Numbered from the stretch's first letter, positions 28,625 to 37,788 are shown. The stretch is DNA of 64,000 nucleotides from Schlesneria paludicola DSM 18645 (GCF_000255655.1 NZ_JH636437.1:285352-349351); one strand, 5' to 3'. Notes: generated from the sequence alone by a model not told the origin. Made by a program: numbers and translations.

Positions 28625-29158
28625 TCAGTCGACCAGGATTTCGAGGGGAGGAATCACACGCGGTGGTCCTTCGACAATATAGCGCGAGACAATCTCGGCC
28701 AGCGACAGTGGCGTCAGTCGCTCGGTGGCTTGCCAGAGTGATGAAGCGGACCACCACCGCGATTCGACAACTGTGCTCATCGCGAGATCCGCAGCGGGCG
28801 TCGGTTCAAAACGAGCAACATGGATGACGAAATAGTCCTCGCGCTGACAGAATCGTTTGCCGTCCCAGCTGAATGTGTGCTGTCGACGCCAGACTGCGTG
28901 TCCCATCTCAAACTGCGTGAGCTGAAGTTCTTCCTGCAATTCACGACGCAGTGCCGCTTCGGCGGTTTCGCCCGGTTCGAGGCCGCCGCCGGGGGTGATC
29001 CAGAATGATTCGTTGAGTTCGGGAAGTTGAATGCGGAAGAGCAGGACGTCGTGGTCTGGTGTCAGCAGAATGGCGCGTGCGGAGTGACGATCGATGATCG
29101 GCACTGACGGGGATGGCATGCCGGAGTTCCAAAAGGGAATTCGGTGATCAGAGGGCAC
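28625..29158 (-). CDS. NUDIX hydrolase
   Basis: This is a predicted pyrophosphohydrolase acting on nucleoside-diphosphate-linked substrates, about 177 aa. The Nudix box is GGGLEPGETAEAALRRELQE followed by EL; all catalytic Glu residues of the REUXEE core are present, but the Gly usually found after it is replaced (ELQL). Flanking elements fit: SARAILLTPDHDVLLFRI before the box and a late RWWSASSLWQATERLTP strand. The upstream ATG at 29158 and an internal ATG at 29119 are both possible. Substrate cannot be predicted. It is a single gene with no obvious operon. Confidence 0.88.
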   Translation of the reverse strand: MPSDHRIPFWNSGMPSPSVPIIDRHSARAILLTPDHDVLLFRIQLPELNESFWITPGGGLEPGETAEAALRRELQEELQLTQFEMGHAVWRRQHTFSWDGKRFCQREDYFVIHVARFEPTPAADLAMSTVVESRWWSASSLWQATERLTPLSLAEIVSRYIVEGPPRVIPPLEILVD

Positions 29159-29237
29159 TGTTTTGAAACCCTGAGAGCGTACCGACTTGCTGACCGAATC
29201 GCCGAGCGTGGATGGTGACGACGGAAAATTTTCTGGT

Positions 29238-29423
29238 TCTCAAGCTCTGCTTGAGGGTGTCCGGGAATTCAAAGTGCAATTTCTCGGGCTTCTGCGAGAA
29301 ACCTAAAATAACGAGTTATGTCGATATTCGATTTCGAGATGGATTTGACGAAAACCCTTATTTTGATTGTGTTTTCCAAGAATGAATTCCCGGACACCTT
29401 CAAGCGGGAGCTTGGTAACGAGG
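29238..29423. repeat. Family A palindrome copy 4, split by a second element
   Basis: The right end is a typical family A half (TTCAAGCGGGAGCTTGGTAACG...GAGG, to 29423). The left half is reduced to TCTCAAGCTCTGCTTGA. Between them lies an AT-rich palindromic element (29250-29404), as if it had been inserted into, or had replaced, the family A core. Confidence 0.65.
29250..29404. mobile_element. AT-rich MITE-like element with 22-bp terminal inverted repeats
   Basis: The ends CTTGAGGGTGTCCGGGAATTCA-type and TGAATTCCCGGACACC...CAAG-type are inverted repeats over 22 bp with one mismatch. The interior is clearly AT-richer than the surroundings and has no gene. It sits inside a family A palindrome. 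Size and structure fit a small non-autonomous element; no transposase with matching ends is in the window. Confidence 0.5.
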
Positions 29424-29487
29424 CGGCCAACGACCGAATCCATGAACGTGTTGCCTGCACGGTGATGATGTGGACCTTGCCGCGTGC

Positions 29488-30789
29488 TTACAGCAGTTCG
29501 GAGATCACTTGTCGGTTTTCGAGCAGGTATTGAGGGCGGCCGTTGGGGTCGTTCAGGACGACCGTGTTCGGGTCGATGCCCAGTTGCTGGTAGACGGTGT
29601 GGAAGACGTGCTGGAGATGGACGGGGCGTTCGATCGGTTCTTCACCGTTCTTGCTCGTGGCTCCGATCGCCTGTCCATGCCGGAGGCCTCCACCTGCCAG
29701 GAAGAAGAATGACGCGCGTGGCCAATGGTCGCGGCCCGCTGTCTTGTTGACACGCGGAGTTCGACCAAATTCGCCCGACATCATGATGATCGTGTTGTCG
29801 AGAGCTCCGTGTGCCTCGAGATCGTTGATCAGTGCCGACATTCCTTGATCCAGTGCCGGAACCAACCGGCGCATTTGCACGAAATTGTTGCCGTGTGTAT
29901 CCCAGCCGCCCCACGAAAACGAGACACAACGCACACCCGCTTGAATCAGGCGGCTGGCTAGCAGGAATCGATCGTTACCCAGATTATTCTTGGCGGCAAA
30001 TCGATCGACGACGCGCGGGTCTTCCTGGCGGATATCCAGGGCTTTGGCGAGTTGCCCCGATGTGACAATTCCGACCGCGCGTTCGGTGTAACTGTCGATC
30101 GCGGACAGCATGCCCGAATTGTCGACGCTTCGCTGCATCCGATCGAGTCCTTCCAGCAGGGCTCGGCGATCGTCGAGGCGTTCGAGCGACACGTTCTGGT
30201 TCAAGCTGAGGTTCTGGCGTCCTTGTGCATCCGGACGATATCCGGCATTGATCTGCCCGGTGAATCCGGAACGGGTCCATCCGGTGAGATCGACGAAGGT
30301 CGGCGCCGTGCCGTGTTCCGTCGTTTGTGATGGGCCCCACAGTCTAGACATGACAGAACCAATGCCCGGTCGTCCACCCAGATTTTTCAGGGACAGTTCG
30401 CTCCAACCGGAATCACTTTGGAACGGGGCATGTTCATTTCGCAAACCGGTGATCGACCGGACCACGGAGAACTGATTTCCAATTCGCGCGAGGCGTGGCA
30501 TCAGTTCACAGATGTCGAGACCGGGAACGTTCGTGGCGATCGGCGAAAGCTCTCCACGGAATTCGCGGGGCGCCTTCGGCTTGAGGTCGAACAAGTCCAG
30601 ATGTGTGGGGCCGCCAGGCAGATAGATATTGATGATCGACTTGCCGGTGGCGAGACTGCCCGAGGCATGTTCTGCTCGCAGCAAGCCGGGCAGGGTAAGA
30701 CCACCGAAGGCCAGTCCGCCGATTCGCAGAAAATCGCGTCGCGCGAACCGATCACAGAACTGGTGCGCCGCTCCATGGAACGTGAGCAT
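29488..30789 (-). CDS. DUF1501 secreted protein
   Basis: This is a sulfatase-like-fold exported protein common in planctomycetes, 433 aa. The N-terminus carries a twin-Arg signal (ARRDFLRIGGLAFGGLTLPG). Family motifs follow: IINIYLPGGPTHLDLFDLKP, RSITGLRNEHAPFQSDSGW, RCVSFSWGGWDTHGNNF, IIMMSGEFGRTPRVN...GRDHWPRA. The Asp/His residues in WDTH and RDHW resemble the metal ligands of alkaline-phosphatase-like enzymes. DUF1501 genes normally follow a DUF1549/DUF1553 cytochrome-like gene; none is adjacent here. The ATG at 30789 has GGGAGA upstream; the open frame extends further without support. Confidence 0.92.
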   Translation of the reverse strand: MLTFHGAAHQFCDRFARRDFLRIGGLAFGGLTLPGLLRAEHASGSLATGKSIINIYLPGGPTHLDLFDLKPKAPREFRGELSPIATNVPGLDICELMPRLARIGNQFSVVRSITGLRNEHAPFQSDSGWSELSLKNLGGRPGIGSVMSRLWGPSQTTEHGTAPTFVDLTGWTRSGFTGQINAGYRPDAQGRQNLSLNQNVSLERLDDRRALLEGLDRMQRSVDNSGMLSAIDSYTERAVGIVTSGQLAKALDIRQEDPRVVDRFAAKNNLGNDRFLLASRLIQAGVRCVSFSWGGWDTHGNNFVQMRRLVPALDQGMSALINDLEAHGALDNTIIMMSGEFGRTPRVNKTAGRDHWPRASFFFLAGGGLRHGQAIGATSKNGEEPIERPVHLQHVFHTVYQQLGIDPNTVVLNDPNGRPQYLLENRQVISELL

Positions 30790-30924
30790 GATGTCTCTCC
30801 CGAGAACGAATGCTGCGACTGGCCCATGCGCGCAGTGTATCCATCGAGAAAGACAAATCAATATTTTCTCGCGCCAGCCGCACCCGTCTTAAACGGAATT
30901 CAGCTTGCGAGTCTTCGTTCTCTT

Positions 30925-31041
30925 CCTCCGTGTCTCTGCGCCTCTGTGTCTCAAATACCCCCACTGGATCCACTTGTACGTTTCGTGTACTTCGGGAACA
31001 CACGGGTGGGTGTGGAGACACGGAGGCGCGGAGACACAGAG
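30925..31041. repeat. Palindromic repeat family C, copy 2
   Basis: The arms are CTCCGTGTCTCTGCGCCTCT... and its inverse ...GGAGGCGCGGAGACACAGAG; they are almost perfect over 27 bp. The core has CCACTGGATCCACTTGTACG followed by TTTCGTGTACTTCGGG. It sits between the SIS gene 3' end and the DUF1501 gene start. Confidence 0.85.
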
Positions 31042-31066
31042 AAAGTCAGAAGCGAAGACTAAGAGA

Positions 31067-32149
31067 TTAGCCGACGAATTCGTTGCCGACTTTGCGGGCG
31101 CGTTCGGGTTTGTCGATGTTGATATTCAGTTTCAGGCCTGCTTCGACCAGCAGGTTCCAACCGGCCGCAAGCTGGACGAAGACCGAGAGGTCGCCGGCGT
31201 CGGGAATTTGAATCGTGGGGAACAGTGTCTTGCGAGTGGAGATCGCAATGACGGTCAGGCCGACACCTTTCACGAGGACATCGTGGAACTTCTGTTCGGA
31301 CTCTTCGAACGGATCGATCCAGACCACCACGTCGTCGGCCTGCATCGCTTCTTCGATTCCGTGGACGGCGTAGGTTCCTTCGAGATAGTCACCCCGTTTG
31401 CGGGCGATTTCGTTGGTTTTCAGTGTCAGTTCCTCGGCGACACCATCGTTTCGTCCCGCGAAGTAGATCGAGGTGGCCTTGGCCATCTTCTGGGAAATCT
31501 CGGCATCGATCGGCAGTGCGAGTGCCGCCAGGAATTGGTCGGCGAGCGTCGACAAGCGGCCGGCGAGCGTTTCCTGTCCGGCGATACTTTCGACCAGTGC
31601 ACGGCAGTAGAGCGCCTGCTCGACGACGCTTTTCGTCGCCGCCACGGCCCCCTCTTTGCCGCAGGTCAGCACACGGCCGCTGGTGGACAGGGCCTCCAGC
31701 GGTGATTGAGGCATCGCCGTCAGGCTGTACAGCCAGGGGCTGTTGGCGGCTTTCAGGCCATTGAACAGCCGAATCACTTCGGCGGTGCGGCCCGAGTTCG
31801 ACATGCCGAGCACGGCCCAGCCGTTCAGATCGTACTCTTGCGACTGACGTCCCGCTTCGGTGATCAGCGTGCAGGGCCAGCCCTTGCGGCGCGAATGGGC
31901 GATGGCACTCTTCGCGGGGAACATCCGGCTCGAGCCTTCGCCGGTCATCAGCAATTTTCCCGCCTTGGCGATCTGTGTCGCGGCGGCTTTGACCACCGTC
32001 GGATCAAATGTCCGAATGACATTCGCGGCGGTGACCATGTCGGTAATCAGGTTGAATTGCGAATAGGGAGGTTTGCCTTCGATCACGTCGACGTTCCTTT
32101 GCTGTCGCCAAATTGAATCATTGTCGAAACCAAGCTCAGGCGTGGGCAT
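31067..32149 (-). CDS. Two-domain SIS sugar isomerase (GlmS-isomerase/AgaS-like)
   Basis: This is a predicted phosphosugar isomerase or deaminase-isomerase, 360 aa, with two SIS domains. The first contains KLLMTGEGSSRMFPAKSAIA and the SIS signature MSNSGRTAEVIRLFN with phosphate-binding Ser/Thr; the second contains SIYFAGRNDGVAEELTLKTN and KRGDYLEGTYAVHGIEEAM. The Lys/Glu/His residues of GlmS-like isomerases occur in that last stretch. The start at ATG 32149 (MPTPELGFDND) matches the domain; the upstream open frame is not protein-like. A phosphofructokinase gene lies 145 bases upstream on the same strand, so both probably act in hexose-phosphate metabolism. Confidence 0.88.
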   Translation of the reverse strand: MPTPELGFDNDSIWRQQRNVDVIEGKPPYSQFNLITDMVTAANVIRTFDPTVVKAAATQIAKAGKLLMTGEGSSRMFPAKSAIAHSRRKGWPCTLITEAGRQSQEYDLNGWAVLGMSNSGRTAEVIRLFNGLKAANSPWLYSLTAMPQSPLEALSTSGRVLTCGKEGAVAATKSVVEQALYCRALVESIAGQETLAGRLSTLADQFLAALALPIDAEISQKMAKATSIYFAGRNDGVAEELTLKTNEIARKRGDYLEGTYAVHGIEEAMQADDVVVWIDPFEESEQKFHDVLVKGVGLTVIAISTRKTLFPTIQIPDAGDLSVFVQLAAGWNLLVEAGLKLNINIDKPERARKVGNEFVG

Positions 32150-32223
32150 GAGGTCGATTTCGGTTCGAAAATGCGGTCCGTTCTGGACGGGAGGGTGTAA
32201 GGGAGCACGGGGACGATTTTGCC

Positions 32224-32278
32224 ACGGTGCCGCAGTGATTACAGTGCCGCAGTGACCATGGTGTGACTGCGGCACCGT
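32224..32278. promoter_or_regulatory. Perfect 13-bp palindrome in the pfk-SIS gap
   Basis: ACGGTGCCGCAGT (32224-32236) and ACTGCGGCACCGT (32266-32278) form a perfect inverted repeat, with a further direct copy of GTGCCGCAGTG between them. It starts 17 bases after the phosphofructokinase stop codon. It could be a terminator or attenuator, or an operator for the SIS gene; no T-run follows. Confidence 0.5.
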
Positions 32279-32294
32279 TCGTGAAATCCATCGG

Positions 32295-33506
32295 TTACGG
32301 CTTGGCGCGTTTGGCAGCCAGGCTGGCGTAGGTCGGCAGTGGCCCCATGAGCGGTGTGACATAATCGAGGAACGCCTTGGTCACGCCAAAACCATCTTTG
32401 GTAATAAAATGATTGGGCATTGGTCGCTCGTGGTTCGCGACTTCACTCAGTGAAATGGTACCAAACCCCATCTGGTACTTTTCGCTCGGTTTGTTCAATC
32501 GGTTCATCGTAACCATGACGCCACCGACACCGCTGGCGGCCAGCTTAACGGCCTGCTGCCCGCAGGCGAACGCTTCGTCGAAGTCGAGCTTCACGCCCCG
32601 ATCGGCACCGCACATCGGCAGCGACTCGGTGACCTGGAATTCACCGCGCCAGCCGAATTCGTCCGCGATGATCCGATGCAGGACCATTGCCGCGCTGGTA
32701 CCGCCCATCGCACCGAATTCGGTGTTGCCGAATTTGTCCTTGGTGGTCGAAACGCTGACGGGCGTGCCGTCGGCATTGGTGATTCCTTCGCCGCAGACGA
32801 TGCTGACGAAGCCGTGGCTCTTGTGTGCTTTGGCGACCGCCGCCAGGAACGCCGCTCGGTCGAAAGGCCGTTCGGGCAGCAGCAAGACATGAGGAGCCGA
32901 TTCGCCGCCGATTCGGGCACAGGCGGCGGCGGCAGGCAGCCATCCGGCGCTGCGACCGATCGACTGAAAGACCACGAACTGATCGACTTTCTGCATGTCG
33001 CGAGCGAGGATTCCGGCCTGCAGGACGCTGAGAGCGACATAGCGTGCGGCGCTGGGGTAGCCGGGCGTGTGGTCGGTACCGTGTAGATCGTTGTCGACCG
33101 TCTTTGGGACGCCGACACCGACCATTTCATGACCGTTCTCGTTGGCGTATTTGGTGACGCGATGGATCGTGTCCATCGTGTCGTTACCGCCAATCATGAA
33201 GTAATAGCGGATGTCGTACTTCTTAAGTTGTTTCAGCACGGCGGGAAAATGTTCGTCCTTCAGCTTGAGTCGGCTGGAACCGAGCGCGCTGCCGGGCGTC
33301 GAACGCAGACCTTTCAGGACATCTGGGGATTCGCTGCCCAGGTCGATCAGGAAATCGTTTAGAACGCCTTCGATGCCGTAGCGCATCCCGAAGACACGGT
33401 CGATTTTCTTGGACTTGAGCGCGCCGTCAACGACACCTGCAAGTGATGAGTTAATGACCGAAGTCGGGCCACCCGATTGACCGACCAACACGTTACCCTT
33501 CGCCAT
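32295..33506 (-). CDS. 6-phosphofructokinase, probably diphosphate-dependent
   Basis: This is an enzyme of the PFK family, 403 aa, phosphorylating fructose 6-phosphate. The N-terminal GQSGGPTSVIN phosphate loop is present. The two residues that decide the phosphoryl donor are GGND (Asp109, where ATP enzymes have Gly) and PKTVDND (Lys135, where ATP enzymes have Gly). This combination is typical of PPi-dependent enzymes, so a reversible PPi-linked reaction is likely; this is inference from known families. TVDND also provides the catalytic Asp. I chose the ATG at 33506 because GAGGAAG lies about 10 bases upstream, over an in-frame TTG two codons earlier. The SIS isomerase gene follows. Confidence 0.9.
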   Translation of the reverse strand: MAKGNVLVGQSGGPTSVINSSLAGVVDGALKSKKIDRVFGMRYGIEGVLNDFLIDLGSESPDVLKGLRSTPGSALGSSRLKLKDEHFPAVLKQLKKYDIRYYFMIGGNDTMDTIHRVTKYANENGHEMVGVGVPKTVDNDLHGTDHTPGYPSAARYVALSVLQAGILARDMQKVDQFVVFQSIGRSAGWLPAAAACARIGGESAPHVLLLPERPFDRAAFLAAVAKAHKSHGFVSIVCGEGITNADGTPVSVSTTKDKFGNTEFGAMGGTSAAMVLHRIIADEFGWRGEFQVTESLPMCGADRGVKLDFDEAFACGQQAVKLAASGVGGVMVTMNRLNKPSEKYQMGFGTISLSEVANHERPMPNHFITKDGFGVTKAFLDYVTPLMGPLPTYASLAAKRAKP

Positions 33507-33512
33507 TTGCAA

Positions 33513-34087
33513 TCTGCTTCCTCATGAGAAGGCTGCGTTCTGCAGCGCTACGTCGCTAATTCTGTTGCGCCACAGCCGGTTCTGGGCGCCTCTTTAACTC
33601 GTCTTGCCAGGGTCACTCGACTGTGGTCGGAAGACGTAAGTTGTAGATGGATCGACCGGAATCCAACAGAGGATTAGGTAGATTAGCGGAGCTTGCGCGA
33701 AGTTGGAAACGAAGCGGGTGATGGGGAATTCCGAACCGGTCTGGTGTCGACGGCAAAGGAACGTTCGAGTCTTTCAGAAATCTCCCGGCATGTCTGGGTG
33801 TCTCAGTCTGCCCCCACTCGATCCACTGGAACGTTTCGCGGACTTTTGGAGCATACGGGTGCGGACGACACCGAGGACGTTCGTGGTCGTGATGGATCGA
33901 CGTGTGGCGTGGTTTCTTGGCGACAGGTGTTGTTTTCCGTCAACGCGACTGTATGTCGTCGTGTACGAAATGTTGCTGCGGATGCGCGATCGTAGCGATT
34001 GAGCGTTCGATTTCAGGGTTCAAACGGAATGGCATTCGGTTTGCCTCATCAGTCGGAGATCATCTCTTCCGCACCTACGAGGTCCTT
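33513..34087. other. Intergenic region with a degraded family C repeat
   Basis: This is 575 bases between divergent genes (phosphofructokinase on minus, hypothetical on plus). No gene is supported. A worn copy of family C lies at about 33796-33864, and promoters for both directions must be here. Confidence 0.45.
33796..33864. repeat. Palindromic repeat family C, degraded copy 3
   Basis: It shares TGTCTCAGT, CCCCCACTCGATCCACTGGA and ACGTTTCG followed by a CATACGGGTG end with the core of copy 2. The outer arms are lost. Confidence 0.5.
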
Positions 34088-34921
34088 ATGGATTCTTCCC
34101 ACCGTGGAGTCTCGGCCAGAACTGTTGCTGAACTGGCCCTGGTGATTTCGAAAGCCGCTCGAACTCATCTCAACCATTCCCACAAACCTTCCGCCGCGTC
34201 GTTGAAGCTTTTCTGGCAAAGCAGCCGCTCGCTTGAGAAACGCTGGGCGACGGCGCTCGACGAATGGACGGTTGCCGGATCACGCGACCTCGCGATCCTC
34301 GAGCAACTGGCGATGCGTCTGCTGACGTCCGAGATGGTCGTTCGCATCTGGGGAACGATCCTCGGCAGCATTGATCGAATTGGGCAGGACGACGACCTGA
34401 TTCGAGTCGCTCAAAGCGCGGTCGGCTGTTTCACTCGTTCGCGAAACAGTCTGTTGACGTTGCTGGTCGCGGTGCCTGAGCGAGATCAGCAGCATGCACA
34501 ACGAATCGATCGGTTGCGCCGTCGCTGTGAGCGTTGGACGGACCTGCTGTTGGGGCCGATCGCGGTGAAGAGCGGTTGTTTCGAGTTCGCCTTCAGTCCT
34601 GAGCGGGCGCTCGATTTTGGCGAAGAACTGCTGGCCAGTGATGTGGCGACGGGGCCGAATCCCGCCGAACATCTGGTGCTTGCCAGTATGCAGCTCACGT
34701 TTGGTCCTCATCTTTCGGCGGACGGCGACAATGATGATGTGGAACTGGTTTCGCTCATTCAGTCGGTGATCTCGCACCTTCCCACCGCTGCGTTTCAGCG
34801 CAATGGTTCGCTGCGAAGTCTACTCGAACAACGGTTGATCCTGGGGGCGAAGCGTTCCGAACGCCAGCCAGAACGGGACGTGGGGCCCGATTCCATCGTG
34901 CCGCTGTTTCCGCATTCTTGA
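34088..34921 (+). CDS. Hypothetical protein, helical
   Basis: A 277-aa protein that I do not recognise. It is soluble, rich in Leu/Ala/Arg, and looks mostly alpha-helical: LALVISKAARTHLNHSH, LILGAKRSERQPERD and similar stretches. There is no signal peptide or transmembrane helix. ATG 34088 has GAGG about 6 bases upstream, which is why I prefer it to earlier in-frame starts whose translation is Cys-rich and unlikely. It converges on the next gene with a gap of 12 bases. It could be a lineage-specific cytoplasmic protein. Confidence 0.65.
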   Translation: MDSSHRGVSARTVAELALVISKAARTHLNHSHKPSAASLKLFWQSSRSLEKRWATALDEWTVAGSRDLAILEQLAMRLLTSEMVVRIWGTILGSIDRIGQDDDLIRVAQSAVGCFTRSRNSLLTLLVAVPERDQQHAQRIDRLRRRCERWTDLLLGPIAVKSGCFEFAFSPERALDFGEELLASDVATGPNPAEHLVLASMQLTFGPHLSADGDNDDVELVSLIQSVISHLPTAAFQRNGSLRSLLEQRLILGAKRSERQPERDVGPDSIVPLFPHS

Positions 34922-34933
34922 CCGAAGCGTTTC

Positions 34934-36382
34934 TTACGTGGCCCCTCGGCGGTAGCAGCCAAAGGCCAGGATGCTGCACAGCCCGAAGCCAACGTACAGT
35001 AGCGTCCAGTCCGATTGCCGTTCCGGTTCTTCGTCATCGGTGGCGGCGGGGCGAGATCGAATCAATTGCGGCGCGGCTTGATGGCGGACGGCCGTGACAG
35101 GTTCGACGACATCAAAGTCGGGTGGAGCGACGTCCGCGTCATCCGAATCGAACGTGGATTGTGATGCCGTCGACCTCAACCCCTCCGGGGCCCTGCGGCG
35201 GGATTCTGATTCCGTTGTCTCACCTTCGACCGGTTCGGGAAATGTGGATGAGGTTGGGGCGGCGATCATTGCATGTTCGTCGCGATGGCGGCGCGCGGAT
35301 GTGGATACAGTCAGATCGTCCGGCTCTAATCCTTCCAACGAGACACTCCGATTCGCTTGAACCACCGCGTCGGGTGCCTCGGTATCCGCAGAACGACTGG
35401 CCTGGCGGTTTGACGAAGCGGATTTCGTTTTCGAGGGCGGTTGCGGCGAACTGGGTGGAATCACTTGTTTGGCGGCAGATCCCGCATCGGCCGATGATCC
35501 CCTTTTTTTCTGGCGGAACATCGTCGACCAATCTCGCCTGATCCTGGCGAGTCCCGTCGTGTCGGGCTCGGGGCGTGTCGCCTTTGAGTCGGCCGACAGG
35601 GCACCCGCAGGCGGTTCGTCTGAGAACTTGGGTTCGTCGAATTCCGAGGCGTCCGCCGTTTCCACTGGAGTGCTCTCAAACTGCGGGGTGAGTTTCAGGC
35701 GAATCGCTTCCAGCTGACCTTCAATCTGTCGGACCAGATCGATCGGTCGATCTTCGTCTGGTGCATACTCGATTTGAGCCGTGTCGCCGATCTGTTGCGC
35801 CTGCAGCGCCGTGTTGTGTGCCTGGTCCACCTGGCCAATTTCCAGCAACTTCTTGGCTCGTACCAGCAGTGCGTCGACGTGCAGGCGTTCGTTCAGGGTT
35901 GTCAGACTTCGTTGCGGCAATGATCCCGACTCGAAATCACTGTTGTTCAAGGCCGCATTCAGGCGATCCATCGACGAGACGGTGCGGACGGTCTGGTCCG
36001 CCGATTCGTCGTCTTCCACATCATCGCCATCGCGCTCGGTGTCTGAATCACTGTCCAACAGTGGAGCTTCTGGAGCGAGGGCGAGCGAATCCGTCGTGTT
36101 CGCAGGCAGTTTTCGTCGTTTTTCCGGCTGAGCCGTCCGAGCCGACGTCGGCTGCGAGTCGTCAACTGGATCTGGTTTCAGCGCGACGTTGGCCGCCATG
36201 GCTGGTTCGGCCAGCGGTTCCGGCTTTTCGGGCGTTCGAACGGCGACATGGGTGAGAGCATGACGGCGCGTCGATGTGCATCCCATGGGGTGACACAGCG
36301 CAAGCGCCAGTACGACAGTGAGCCACACCCTTCGCTGATGCGTCGCCGCGCAAGTCACACAAGATCGGAATAGACGCCGCAA
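34934..36382 (-). CDS. Hypothetical exported Ser/Pro-rich protein with C-terminal membrane anchor
   Basis: A 482-aa protein with an N-terminal signal-like helix (VWLTVVLALALCHPMGC, possibly a lipoprotein Cys) and one C-terminal transmembrane helix (WTLLYVGFGLCSILAFGC) followed by Arg residues. Between them lies a low-complexity acidic/Ser/Pro region interrupted by a more ordered helical stretch (RLHVDALLVRAKKLLEIGQV, then DQAHNTALQAQQIG) that resembles a TPR pair. The start is uncertain: TTG 36382 or GTG 36358. The layout suggests a protein tethered to the membrane with a long disordered periplasmic part. No family is recognised. Confidence 0.6.
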   Translation of the reverse strand: MRRLFRSCVTCAATHQRRVWLTVVLALALCHPMGCTSTRRHALTHVAVRTPEKPEPLAEPAMAANVALKPDPVDDSQPTSARTAQPEKRRKLPANTTDSLALAPEAPLLDSDSDTERDGDDVEDDESADQTVRTVSSMDRLNAALNNSDFESGSLPQRSLTTLNERLHVDALLVRAKKLLEIGQVDQAHNTALQAQQIGDTAQIEYAPDEDRPIDLVRQIEGQLEAIRLKLTPQFESTPVETADASEFDEPKFSDEPPAGALSADSKATRPEPDTTGLARIRRDWSTMFRQKKRGSSADAGSAAKQVIPPSSPQPPSKTKSASSNRQASRSADTEAPDAVVQANRSVSLEGLEPDDLTVSTSARRHRDEHAMIAAPTSSTFPEPVEGETTESESRRRAPEGLRSTASQSTFDSDDADVAPPDFDVVEPVTAVRHQAAPQLIRSRPAATDDEEPERQSDWTLLYVGFGLCSILAFGCYRRGAT

Positions 36383-36537
36383 GACAGTTTGCCCCGAGAG
36401 ACTGACCGGGAATTGACCCTATCAGTTCTATCGGCCTTGCGGACTTTTCGGTTTACGCAAAGGGGGCTCAGGGAGCTGTGATCGGCAGGTTTTGCCGATG
36501 CGGACTCGTCTGCGGCGAATAGCGGGCGTGCGTTTGT

Positions 36538-37776
36538 TCAGTCGACCGACCAGAAATCGTCTTCGTCAACGACGTGATGTCGCGCGATCGGCGGAGGAAG
36601 TTCGCTGACATGCTTGATGGTGCGCTTCTTCTCGACGGGGTCGATGCCCGTCAGGGGGTAGGCGTTCAGCATCTGGTTGATCCGGATTTCGACATTGGTC
36701 AACTGCTGACCTTCATCCGGAGCGACGAACGTGATCGCAGCGCCTTGGCCTTCCGTCGACGAGAGTCGCCCCGTGCGTCCGATACGGTGCACGTAGTCGT
36801 CGCAATCCTCGGGGATGTCGTAGTTGATGATGTGCGAGATTCCGCTGACGTCGATTCCGCGGCCCATCACATCGGTCGCGATCAACAGGCGAATTTCCCC
36901 TTCGCGAAACTCACGCATGACGCGATCGCGGGCACTTTGGGCGAGGTCGCCGTGGATAAATGCCATCTTGGGAAGTCGACCGGCAAACCGTCGGTGAACT
37001 TCTTCTGCTCCGCGTTTGGTGCGTGTGAAGACGATTGCCTGTTGCGGCCGTTCTTGAACGAGCAACCGCACGAGTGCCCCGAACTTGCGGTGATGATCGA
37101 CCGTCACGTAGTACTGGTCAATCGTGTCGTGCGAGACGCTGGCAATCGAGACATCGATCCGCTGGGGATCTTTCATGTAGCGGCGGGCCAGCCGTTCGAC
37201 GGGTGACGGCAGTGTCGCGGAGAGTAGCAGCGTCTGACGCTCTTCCGGACATTGACGCAGGATCTTTTCGATGTCGGGTCGGAACCCGATGTCCAGCATC
37301 CGGTCAGCTTCATCGAGAACCACAATTTTCAGGTCGGGCATCTTCAGCAGCCGTCGACCCATCAGGTCGATGACGCGACCGGGTGTGCCGATGACGACTT
37401 GGGCTCCCTCTTCCAACTGCTTCATCTGTTGCCGAATGGGTCGGCCACCGACAAGGCACGCGGTCGTGACGGCGCTTTTGAACGCCAGTCGTTCGACTTC
37501 GTTGGAAACCTGCTGGCTGAGTTCGCGTGTTGGCGTCAGGACAAGGGCCTGGGTGCGCGGATCATCCAGATCGATGAGATCGAGAATAGGCAGCACAAAT
37601 GCCGCCGTTTTTCCGGTACCAGTGCGTGCCTGGCCAATGCAATCGCGACCCGTCAGCGCGACGGGAACAAATGCTGATTGAATGGGGCTGGGCAGGGTGA
37701 AACCCGCTCGCTTGATCGAGACCAGCAGGTCCTGACTAAGTCCCAAATCTTCAAAACAGGGAGGAGCTTGCTCCAT
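36538..37776 (-). CDS. DEAD-box RNA helicase
   Basis: This is an ATP-dependent RNA helicase of the RhlE/DeaD group, 412 aa. All motifs are in order: the Q motif (FEDLGLSQDLL...PSPIQ), motif I ARTGTGKT, Ia PTRELSQQ, Ib GTPGRVID, II LDEADRM, III SATLPSP, IV IVFTRTKRGAEE, V ATDVMGRGIDV, VI HRIGRTGR. There is no long basic tail, only a short acidic end (DEDDFWSVD). The ATG at 37776 is chosen over a TTG four codons upstream. Likely roles are ribosome assembly or mRNA turnover; the sequence does not show which. Confidence 0.95.
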   Translation of the reverse strand: MEQAPPCFEDLGLSQDLLVSIKRAGFTLPSPIQSAFVPVALTGRDCIGQARTGTGKTAAFVLPILDLIDLDDPRTQALVLTPTRELSQQVSNEVERLAFKSAVTTACLVGGRPIRQQMKQLEEGAQVVIGTPGRVIDLMGRRLLKMPDLKIVVLDEADRMLDIGFRPDIEKILRQCPEERQTLLLSATLPSPVERLARRYMKDPQRIDVSIASVSHDTIDQYYVTVDHHRKFGALVRLLVQERPQQAIVFTRTKRGAEEVHRRFAGRLPKMAFIHGDLAQSARDRVMREFREGEIRLLIATDVMGRGIDVSGISHIINYDIPEDCDDYVHRIGRTGRLSSTEGQGAAITFVAPDEGQQLTNVEIRINQMLNAYPLTGIDPVEKKRTIKHVSELPPPIARHHVVDEDDFWSVD

Positions 37777-37788
37777 ATCTGAGATCAA

